DNA of 64,000 nucleotides from positions 186,001 through 250,000 of the forward strand of contig NW_027480449.1 in NCBI RefSeq assembly GCF_051401765.1, written 5' to 3'. Below, piece after piece: positions 54,893 to 64,000 of this stretch (positions within the stretch are counted from its first letter, which is position 1; the number at the start of each line of letters is the position of its first letter). Source of the stretch: Calliopsis andreniformis. Taxonomy: Eukaryota; Arthropoda; Insecta; Hymenoptera; Andrenidae. The notes under the pieces were generated by a model that worked only from the letters and a program-made list of their open reading frames with translations, was not told where the DNA came from and did no database searches. Both the position numbers and the translations under genes were made by a program.

Positions 54893-56103
54893 CTGACACT
54901 GCTCCTGACACTGCTCCTGACACTGACAGTGCTCCTGACACTGCTCCTGACACTGACACTAACACACCTCCTGGCACTGCTCCTGACACTGACACTGGTC
55001 CTGTCACTGACACTGCTCCTCACACTGCTCCTGACACTGACACTGCTCCTCACACTGCTCCTGACCCTGACACTGCACCTGAGAATGCTCCTGACACTGA
55101 CGCTGCACCTGACACTGCTCCTGTCACTGCTCCTGACACTGACACTGGCACTGACACAGCTCCAGCCACTGACACTGCTCCTGTCGCTGCTCCTGGCACT
55201 GACACTGACCCCGACACTGCTCCTGTCTCTGTCACTGACCCTGACACGGATCCTGACACTGACCCTGCTCCTGACACTGCTCCTGAAACTGCTCCAGACA
55301 CTGACACAGCTCCTAACACGGCTTCTGACGCTGACACTACCCCTGACACTGTTCCTAACATTGCAGCTGTCACTGGCACTGCTCCTGACACTGGCACTGG
55401 ACCTGACACTGCTCCTGACACTGACACTGCTCCTGCCACTGTTCCTGACACTGCTGCTCACAAAGACACTGCTCCTGACACTGACACTGGCACTGACACA
55501 GCTCCAGACACTGACACTGCTCCTGTCGCTGCTCCTGACACTGACACTGACCCCGACACTGCTCCTGTCTCTGACACTGACCCTGACACTGCTCCTGACA
55601 CAGCTCCTGACACTTACACTGCTCCTGACACTGCTCCTGACACTGCTCCTGACTCTGACACTGCTCCTGACACTGCTCCTGATACTGACACTGGCACTGC
55701 TACTGACCATGCTGCTGACACTGACACTGCTGCTGATCCTGACAATGCTCCTGACACTGCTCCAGCCACTGACACTGACACTGCACCTGACACTACTCCT
55801 GAAATAGCTGCTGTCACTGACACTTCTCCTGTCACTGCTCCTGACACTGACGGTGCTGCTGATCCTGAGAATGCTCCTGACACTGCTCCTGACACTGACT
55901 CTGCTCCTGACACTGCTGCTGACACTGGCACAGCTGCTGTTCCTGAGAATACCCCTGAACCTGCTCCTCACACTGGCACTGCTACTGACCATGCTCCTGA
56001 CACTGACAGTGCTGCTGATCCTGACAATGTTCCTGACACTGCTCCTGACACTGCTCCTGACACTGACACTGGCACTGACACAGCTCCAGACACTGACACT
56101 GCT
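54598..56103 (+). repeat. ~1.5-kb block repeated at the right end
   Basis: Matches 62,495-64,000 at a constant 7,897-bp spacing, which is 1,316 hexamers plus the one-base insertion at 61,743. Shared rare variants include CTGATAGTGCTCC, ACTAACACACC, CCTGTCTCTGTCACTG and CTGACACTTACACTG. Confidence 0.88.
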
Positions 56104-57628
56104 CCTGTCGCTGCTCCTGACACTGACACTGACCCCGACACTGCTCCTGTCTCTGACACTGACACTGACACTGCTCCTCACACTGCTCCTGGCACTGACA
56201 CTGCTCCTCACACTGCTCCTGACACTGACACTGCACCTGAGAATGATCCTAACACTGACGCTGCACCTGACACTGCTCCTGTCACTGCTCCTGACACTGA
56301 CCCTGACACTGCTCCTGACACTGACTCTGCTCCTGACACTGACACTGCCACTGACACTGCCCCTGACCCTGCTCCTGACACTGCTCCTGGCACTGACACT
56401 GCCCCTGACACTGCTCCTGACGCTGCACCTGACACTGACACTGCTCGTCACACTGCTCCTGACACTGACACTGCTCGTCACACTGCTCCTGACACTGACA
56501 CTGGTCCTCACACTGCTCCTGACACCGACACTTGTCCTGACACTGCTCCTGAATCTGACACTGGTCCTGACACTGCTCCTGACACTGACAGTGCTCCTCA
56601 CACTGCTCCTGACACTGACACTGACATACCTCCTGGCACAGCTCCTGACACTGACACAGGTCCTGTCACTGACACTGCTCCTCACACTGCTCCTGACACT
56701 GACACTGCTCCTCACACTGCTCCTGACACTGACACTGCACCTGAGAATGCTCCTGACACTGACGCTGCACCTGACACTGCTCCTGTCACTGCTCCTGACA
56801 CTGACTCTGACACTGGTCCTGTCACTGACACTGCTCCTCACACTGCTCCTGACACCGACACTTGTCCTGACACTGCTCCTGAATCTGACACTGGTCCTGA
56901 CACTGCTCCTGACACTGATACTGCTCCTCACACTGCTCCTGACAGTGACACTGCACCTGAGAATGCTCCTGACACTGACGCTGCACCTGACACTGCTCCT
57001 GTCACTGCTCCTGACACTGACACTGCTCCTGACACTGACACTGCTCCAGACACTGGTCCTGACACTGCTCCTGACGCTGACACTGCTCCTGACACTGCTC
57101 CTGACACTGACACTGCTGCTGACCCTGACAATGCTCCTGACGCTGCTCCTGACACAGATCCTGACACTGACACTGCTCCTGGCACTGACAGTGCTTCTGA
57201 CACTGCTCCTGACATAGACACTGCTCCAGACACTGCTCCTGATACTGACACTGCTCCTGACACTGCTCCTGACACTGACACTGCTCCTCACACTGCTCCT
57301 GGCACTGACACTGCTGCTGACACTGCTCCTAACACAGACACTGCTGCTGATACTGTCAATGCTCCTGACACGGCTCCTGACACAGACACTGCTCCTGACA
57401 CTGCTCCCGACACTGACACTGCTCCTGATACTGCTCCTGACACTGGTCCTGACACTGACGCTTGTCCTGACACTGCTCCTGAAACTGACACAGGTCCTGA
57501 CACTGCTCCTGACAGAGACACTGCCCCTCACACTGCTCCTGACTCTGACACTGCACCTGAGAATGCTCCTGACACTGACGCTGCACCCGACACTGCTCCT
57601 GACGCTGCACCTGACACTGCTCCTGACA
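55681..57628 (+). repeat. ~1.9-kb block, ~2.7-kb pair, copy 2
   Basis: Partner of 52,975-54,892. It has AACACTGACGC near 56,250 for GACACTGACGC, and diverges after CACCTGACACTGCTCC at 57,628, where a CACAGG hexamer follows. Confidence 0.82.
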
Positions 57629-57780
57629 CAGGCACTGCTGCTGATAATGCCACTGACCTGGCTCCTGACCCTGCTCCTGACACTGCTCCTGACACTGACA
57701 CTGCTCCTGACACTGCTCCTGACACTGACAGTGCTCCTGACACTGCTCCTGACACTGACACTAACACACCTCCTGGCACT

Positions 57781-58890
57781 GCTCCTGACACTGACACTGG
57801 TCCTGTCACTGACACTGCTCCTCACACTGCTCCTGACACTGACACTGCACCTGAGAATGCTCCTGACACTGACGCTGCACCTGACACTGCTCCTGTCACT
57901 GCTCCTGACACTGACACTGGCACTGACACAGCTCCAGCCACTGACACTGCTCCTGTCGCTGCTCCTGGCACTGACACTGACCCTGACACTGCTCCTGACA
58001 CAGCTCCTGACACTGACACTGCTCCTGACACTGCTCCTGACACTGCTCCTGACTCTGACACTGCTCCTGACACTGCTCCTGATACTGACACTGGCACTGC
58101 TACTGACCATGCTGCTGACACTGACACAGCTGCTGATCCTGACAATGCTCCTGACACTGCTCCAGCCACTGACACTGACACTGCACCTGACACTACTCCT
58201 GAAATAGCTGCTGTCACTGACACTTCTCCTGTCACTGCTACTGACACTGACGGTGCTGCTGATCCTGAGAATGCTCCTGACACTGCTCCTGACACTGACA
58301 CTGCTCCTGACACTGCTGCTGACACTGGCACTGCTGCTATTCCTGAGAATGCCTGTGAATCTGCTCCTCACACTGACACTGCTCCTGACACTGCACCTGA
58401 CACTGACACTGCTCCTCACACTGCTACTGACACTGACTCTGCTCCTGACGCTGCTCCTGACACTGACACTGTCACTGCTCCTGACACTGACTCTGCTTCT
58501 GACACTGCTACTGACACTGACACTGCTCCTGATACTGACACTGACACTGCTCCTCACACTGCTACTGACACTGCTCCTGACACTGACACTGCTCCAGCCA
58601 CTGACACTGCTCCTGTCACTGACACTGCTCCTGTCACTGACACTGCTCGCCACACTGCTCCTAACACTGACACAGCTCCTGTCACTCCTCCTGACACAGG
58701 CACTGATGGTGATCCTGGCAATGCTCCCTACACAGCTCCTGACATTGGCACTGGTCCTGACTCTGCTCCTGACACTGACACTGCCACTGACACTGCCCCT
58801 GACCCTGCTCCTGACACTGCTCCTGGCACTAACACTGCCCCTGACACTGCTCCTGACGCTGCACCTGACACTGACACATGTCCTGACACT
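57781..58890 (+). repeat. 1,110-bp tandem pair, copy 1
   Basis: Repeated at 58,891 after exactly 185 hexamers. I noted about four or five substitutions, such as GCCTGTGAATC versus GCCCGTGAATC and CACTGTCACTG versus CACTGGCACTG. Both share the rare GACACAGCTGCTGATCC and GTCACTCCTCC variants. Confidence 0.9.
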
Positions 58891-60020
58891 GCTCCTGACA
58901 CTGACACTGGTCCTGTCACTGACACTGCTCCTCACACTGCTCCTGACACTGACACTGCACCTGAGAATGCTCCTGACACTGACGCTGCACCTGACACTGC
59001 TCCTGTCACTGCTCCTGACACTGACACTGGCACTGACACAGCTCCAGCCACTGACACTGCTCCTGTCGCTGCTCCTGGCACTGACACTGACCCTGACACT
59101 GCTCCTGACACAGCTCCTGACACTGACACTGCTCCTGACACTGCTCCTGACACTGCTCCTGACTCTGACACTGCTCCTGACACTGCTCCTGATACTGACA
59201 CTGGCACTGCTACTGACCATGCTGCTGACACTGACACAGCTGCTGATCCTGACAATGCTCCTGACACTGCTCCAGCCACTGACACTGACACTGCACCTGA
59301 CACTACTCCTGAAATAGCTGCTGTCACTGACACTTCTCCTGTCACTGCTACTGACACTGACGGTGCTGCTGATCCTGAGAATGCTCCTGACACTGCTCCT
59401 GACACTGACACTGCTCCTGACACTGCTGCTGACACTGGCACTGCTGCTATTCCTGAGAATGCCCGTGAATCTGCTCCTCACACTGACACTGCTCCTGACA
59501 CTGCACCTGACACTGACACTGCTCCTCACACTGCTACTGACACTGACTCTGCTCCTGACGCTGCTCCTGACACTGACACTGGCACTGCTCCTGACACTGA
59601 CTCTGCTTCTGACACTGCTACTGACACTGACACTGCTCCTGATACTGACACTGACACTGCTCCTCACACTGCTCCTGACACTGCTCCTGGCACTGACACT
59701 GCTCCAGCCACTGACACTGCTCCTGTCACTGACACTGCTCCTGTCACTGACACTGCTCGCCACACTGCTCCTAACACTGACACAGCTCCTGTCACTCCTC
59801 CTGACACAGGCACTGATGGTGATCCTGGCAATGCTCCCTACACAGCTCCTGACATTGGCACTGGTCCTGACTCTGCTCCTGACACTGACACTGCCACTGA
59901 CACTGCCCCTGACCCTGCTCCTGACACTGCTCCTGGCACTAACACTGCCCCTGACACTGCTCCTGACGCTGCACCTGACACTGACACATGTCCTGACACT
60001 GCTCCTGACACTGACACTGC
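58891..60020 (+). repeat. 1,110-bp tandem pair, copy 2
   Basis: Partner of 57,781-58,890. It ends where GCTCGTCACACTG replaces GGTCCTGTCACTG. Confidence 0.9.
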
Positions 60021-61740
60021 TCGTCACACTGCTCCTGACACTGACACTGGTCCTGTCACTGACACTGCTCCTCACACTGCTCCTGACACCGACACTTGTC
60101 CTGACACTGCTCCTGAATCTGACACTGGTCCTGACACTGCTCCTGACACTGACAGTGCTCCTCACACTGCTCCTGACACTGACACTGACACACCTCCTGG
60201 CACTGCTCCTGACACTGACACAGGTCCTGTCACTGACACTGCTCCTCACACTGCTCCTGACACTGACACTGCTCCTCACACTGCTCCTGACACTGACACT
60301 GCACCTGAGAATGATCCTGACACTGACGCTGCACCTGACACTGCTCCTGTCACTGCTCCTGACACTGACCCTGACACTGCTCCTGACACTGACTCTGCTC
60401 CTGACACTGACACTGCCACTGACACTGCCCCTGACCCTGCTCCTGACACTGCTCCTGGCACTGACACTGCCCCTGACACTGCTCCTGACGCTGCACCTGA
60501 CACTGACACTGCTCGTCACACTGCTCCTGACACTGACACTGCTCGTCACACTGCTCCTGACACTGACACTGGTCCTCACACTGCTCCTGACACCGACACT
60601 TGTCCTGACACTGCTCCTGAATCTGACACTGGTCCTGACACTGCTCCTGACACTGACAGTGCTCCTCACACTGCTCCTGACACTGACACTGACACACCTC
60701 CTGGCACAGCTCCTGACACTGACACAGGTCCTGTCACTGACACTTCTCCTCACACTGCTCCTGACACTGACACTGCTCCTCACACTGCTCCTGACACTGA
60801 CACTGCACCTGAGAATGCTCCTGACACTGACGCTGCACCTGACACTGCTCCTGTCACTGCTCCTGACACTGACACTGACACTGGTCCTGTCACTGACACT
60901 GCTCCTCACACTGCTCCTGACACCGACACTGCTCCTCACACTGCTCCTGGCACTGACACTGCTGCTGACACTGCTCCTAACACAGACACTGCTGCTGATA
61001 CTGTCAATGCTCCTGACACGGCTCCTGACACAGACACTGCTCCTGACACTGCTCCCGACACTGACACTGCTCCTGATACTGCTCCTGACACTGGTCCTGA
61101 CACTGACGCTTCTCCTGACACTGCTCCTGAAACTGACACAGGTCCTGACACTGCTCCTGACAGAGACACTGCCCCTCACACTGCTCCTGACTCTGACACT
61201 GCACCTGAGAATGATCCTGACACTGACGCTGCACCCGGCACTGCTCCTGACGCTGCACCTGACACTGCTCCTGACACAGGCACTGCTCCTGATACTGCCA
61301 CTGACACTGCTCCTGACCCTGCTCCTGACACTGCTCCTGACACTGACACTGCTCCTGACACTGCTCCTGACACTGACAGTGCTCCTGGCACTGCTCCTGA
61401 CACTGACACTGGTCCTGTCACTGACACTGCTCGTCACACTGCTCCTGACACTGACACTGCTCCTCACACTGCTCCTGACACTGACACTGCTCCTCACACT
61501 GCTCCTGACACTGACACTGCTCCTGACACTGCTGCTGACACTGACACTGCTCCTGACACTGACACTGCTCCGCATACTGCTCCTGGCACTGACACTGCTG
61601 CTGACACTGCTCCTAACACAGACACTGCTGCTGATACTGACAATGCTCCTGACACTGCTCCTGACACAGCTCCTGACACTGACACTGCTCCTCCCACAGT
61701 TCCTGACACTGCTGCTCACACTGACACTGCTCCTGTCACT

Positions 61741-61746
61741 GGCCAC
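61741..61746 (+). other. Register shift, +1 base (GGCCACTG)
   Basis: GTCACTGGCCACTGCTCC stands for GTCACTGGCACTGCTCC seen in homologous places (for example near 14,093 and 41,938). The single extra C is private to this locus. It ends the 4,373-codon + frame at 61,755 and changes the phase of the - frames here. Confidence 0.92.
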
Positions 61747-62494
61747 TGCTCCTGATACAGACACTGCTGGTGATCCTGACAATGTTCCTGACACTGCTCC
61801 TGACACTGCTCCTGACACTGACACTGGCACTGACACAGCTCCAGACACTGGCACTGCTCCTGTCGCTGCTCCTGACACAGACACTGACCCCGACACTGCT
61901 CCTGTCTCTGACACTGATCCCGACACTGCTCCTGACACAGCTCCTGACACTGACACTGCTCCTGACACTGCTCCTGACACTGCTCCTGACTCTGACACTG
62001 CTCCTGACACTGCTCCTGATACTGACACTGGCACTGCTACTGACCATGCTGCTGACACTGACACTGCTGCCGATCCTGACAATGCTCCTGACACTGCTCC
62101 AGCCATTGACACTGACACTGCACCTGACACTACTCCTGAAATAGCTGCTGTCACTGACACTTCTCCTGTCACTGCTCCTGACACTGACGGTGCTGCTGAT
62201 CCTGAGAATGCTCCTCACACTGCTCCTGACACTGACACTGCTCCTGGCACTGCTGCTGGCACTTGCACTGCTGCTGATCCTGAGAATACCCCTGAATCTG
62301 CTCCTCACACTGGCACTGCTACTGACCATGCTCCTGACACTGACACTGCCACTGACACTGCCCCTGACCCTGCTCCTGACACTGCTCCTGGCACTGACAC
62401 TGCTCCTGACACTGCTCCTGACGCTGCACCTGACTCTGACACTTGTCCTGACACTGCTCCTGAAGCTGACACTGGTCCTGACACTGCTCCTGAC

Positions 62495-64000
62495 ACTGAC
62501 ACTGCTGCTGATACTGTCAATGCTCCTGACACGGCTCCTGACACAGACACTGCTCCTGACACTGCTCCCGACACTGACACTGCTCCTGATAGTGCTCCTG
62601 ACACTGGTCCTGACACTGACGCTTGTCCTGACACTGCTCCTGAAACTGACACAGGTCCTGACACTGCTCCTGACAGAGACACTGCCCCTCACACTGCTCC
62701 TGACTCTGACACTGCACCTGAGAATGCTCCTGACACTGACGCTGCACCCGACACTGCTCCTGACGCTGCACCTGACACTGCTCCTGACACTGACACTGCT
62801 CCTGACACTGCTCCTGACACTGACAGTGCTCCTGACACTGCTCCTGACACTGACACTAACACACCTCCTGGCACTGCTCCTGACACTGACACTGGTCCTG
62901 TCACTGACACTGCTCCTCACACTGCTCCTGACACTGACACTGCTCCTCACACTGCTCCTGACACTGACACTGCACCTGAGAATGCTCCTGACACTGACGC
63001 TGCACCTGACACTGCTCCTGTCACTGCTCCTGACAATGACACTGGCACTGACACAGCTCCAGCCACTGACACTGCTCCTGTCGCTGCTCCTGGCACTGAC
63101 ACTGACCCCGACACTGCTCCTGTCTCTGTCACTGACCCTGACACGGCTCCTGACACTGACCCTGCTCCTGACACTGCTCCTGAAACTGCTCCAGACACTG
63201 ACACAGCTCCTAACACGGCTTCTGACGCTGACACTACCCCTGACACTGTTCCTAACATTGCAGCTGTCACTGGCACTGCTCCTGACACTGGCACTGGACC
63301 TGACACTGCTCCTGACACTGACACTGCTCCTGCCACTGTTCCTGACACTGCTGCTCACAAAGACACTGCTCCTGACACTGACACTGGCACTGACACAGCT
63401 CCAGACACTGACACTGCTCCTGTCGCTGCTCCTGACACTGACACTGACCCCGACACTGCTCCTGTCTCTGACACTGACCCTGACACTGCTCCTGACACAG
63501 CTCCTGACACTTACACTGCTCCTGACACTGCTCCTGACACTGCTCCTGACTCTGACACTGCTCCTGACACTGCTCCTGATACTGACACTGGCACTGCTAC
63601 TGACCATGCTGCTGACACTGACACTGCTGCTGATCCTGACAATGCTCCTGACACTGCTCCAGCCACTGACACTGACACTGCACCTGACACTACTCCTGAA
63701 ATAGCTGCTGTCACTGACACTTCTCCTGTCACTGCTCCTGACACTGACGGTGCTGCTGATCCTGAGAATGCTCCTGACACTGCTCCTGACACTGACTCTG
63801 CTCCTGACACTGCTGCTGACACTGGCACAGCTGCTGTTCCTGAGAATACCCCTGAACCTGCTCCTCACACTGGCACTGCTACTGACCATGCTCCTGACAC
63901 TGACAGTGCTGCTGATCCTGACAATGTTCCTGACACTGCTCCTGACACTGCTCCTGACACTGACACTGGCACTGACACAGCTCCAGACACTGACACTGCT
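62495..64000 (+). repeat. ~1.5-kb block, copy of 54.6-56.1 kb, cut by window end
   Basis: Partner of 54,598-56,103. It is still matching at the last base, so the true copy is longer. Confidence 0.88.

Larger units (their letters stand above)
48634..61755 (+). other. 4,373-codon open frame, longest in the window, probably not a gene
   Basis: Leu-rich to 49,032, then Ala-Pro-Asp-Thr repeats, with one Leu-rich excursion (51,883-52,056), ending at the private one-base insertion at 61,743. If any protein were encoded here, this would be the least interrupted acidic Thr/Pro-rich stretch, with the composition of a mucin-like or phase-separating repeat protein. Against this: no ordinary start context, no non-repeat termini, equally long antisense frames, and an end caused by a single-base slip. 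I infer a passive open frame. Confidence 0.85.
52906..62184 (-). other. 3,092-codon antisense open frame, probably not a gene
   Basis: Starts as Ser-Gly-Ala-Val repeats, changes to Arg-Ser-Ser-Val repeats at the 61,743 insertion, and ends where GACTCAGCTCC (near 52,902) puts a stop in phase. The Arg/Ser composition would be very basic, roughly the opposite charge of the sense-strand product. Its codons AGT, GTC, AGG and AGC are, like those of the sense frame, two changes from a stop. Confidence 0.85.
1..64000. repeat. Giant hexamer-derived satellite array (CTGNNN family)
   Basis: The entire window is built from hexamers that begin with CTG. The commonest are CTGACA and CTGCTC, arranged as 12-, 18- and 30-bp sub-repeats. 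The CTG skeleton is well kept, while the following triplet varies (ACA, CTC, GCA, TCA, ACG, CAC, GTC, AAA, ATC and others). Rarer changes hit the CTG itself (CTC, CAG, ATG). No segment of even 100 bp departs from this pattern, and both window edges lie inside it. Spacings between long copies equal a multiple of 6 plus the net number of one-base shifts lying between them, so expansion has gone in whole hexamers. I found no mobile element, tRNA, rRNA, promoter-like AT-rich stretch or splice-bounded exon. It could be a non-coding satellite or the repeat domain of a giant gene; the first is much more likely. Confidence 0.97.

Noticed and set aside
607..61755. Calling the long + frames as one giant mucin-like or repeat-protein gene
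   Set aside because: Frames of similar length exist on the other strand, the consensus is stop-free in five frames, phases are broken by lone +1 shifts and amplified TGAs, and there is no non-repeat terminus, signal peptide or splice context in the window.
1..64000. CRISPR array
   Set aside because: No constant repeat separated by unique spacers; every segment is a variant of the same hexamer string.
1..64000. Telomeric repeat or CENP-B-box centromeric satellite
   Set aside because: The hexamers do not match TTAGGG-like telomere units, and no CENP-B-box-like sequence was seen.
1..64000. G-quadruplex forming array on the - strand
   Set aside because: Only isolated GG pairs (CAGGAG) occur; there are no GGG runs, so stable quadruplexes are unlikely.
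1..64000. Bacterial or phage repeat gene (for example a giant adhesin)
   Set aside because: No flanking genes, ribosome-binding sites or intergenic DNA in 64 kb, and repeated loss of phase. This density of nothing but satellite does not fit a prokaryotic genome.

Overview
The whole 64 kb is one uninterrupted repeat array. I see no unique DNA, no recognisable gene family, no RNA gene, no transposon, no CRISPR array and no ordinary intergenic sequence. The array enters at base 1 and leaves at base 64,000, so it is longer than the window. The ground unit is a hexamer of the form CTGNNN. Two versions dominate: a = CTGACA and b = CTGCTC. They are strung mostly as b-a (12 bp), b-a-a (18 bp) and b-a-b-a-a (30 bp). 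The 30-bp consensus has 5 G, 12 C, 6 A and 7 T, giving about 57% GC and a strong C-over-G strand bias.

Above the hexamer level there are kilobase-scale copies. These can be recognised because scarce variant hexamers recur in the same order. By eye I can place tandem or nearby pairs at spacings of 1,110, 1,272, 1,567, about 1,600, 2,172, 2,400, about 2,720, 4,440 and about 9,200-9,350 bp. More distant copies lie about 7.9, 10.1, 23 and 27.8 kb apart. The youngest-looking event is the 4,440-bp tandem pair (18,430-22,869 and 22,870-27,309), in which I found only two mismatches. Another clear event is the ~9.2-kb tandem pair (35,145-44,363 and 44,364-53,730). Sequence between the listed copies (about 1-844, 2,106-3,016, 4,248-4,580, 11,563-13,462, 14,755-15,595, 31,799-34,726, 60,021-62,494) is the same hexamer array with less clear pairing.

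Very long open frames run on both strands, up to 4,373 codons on + and 3,092 on -. Five of the six frames of the consensus lack stops, so this is expected without selection. The + frames read as Ala-Pro-Asp-Thr or Leu-Leu-Thr-Leu. The - frames read as Ser-Val-Arg-Ser, Val-Ser-Gly-Ala or Cys-Gln-Glu-Gln. Only the + frame containing TCC-TGA is closed. I therefore do not call any of these frames a gene. If one were real, the Ala-Pro-Asp-Thr frame (acidic, Thr/Pro-rich, mucin-like in composition) would be the best candidate. Single-base shifts and an amplified TGA break it repeatedly.

The organism cannot be identified from this sequence. A >64-kb hexamer-derived satellite with nested higher-order repeats and no genes suggests a eukaryotic nuclear genome (heterochromatin, subtelomere or a giant minisatellite). 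That is inference. Array length and copy number in an assembly of such DNA should be treated with caution.
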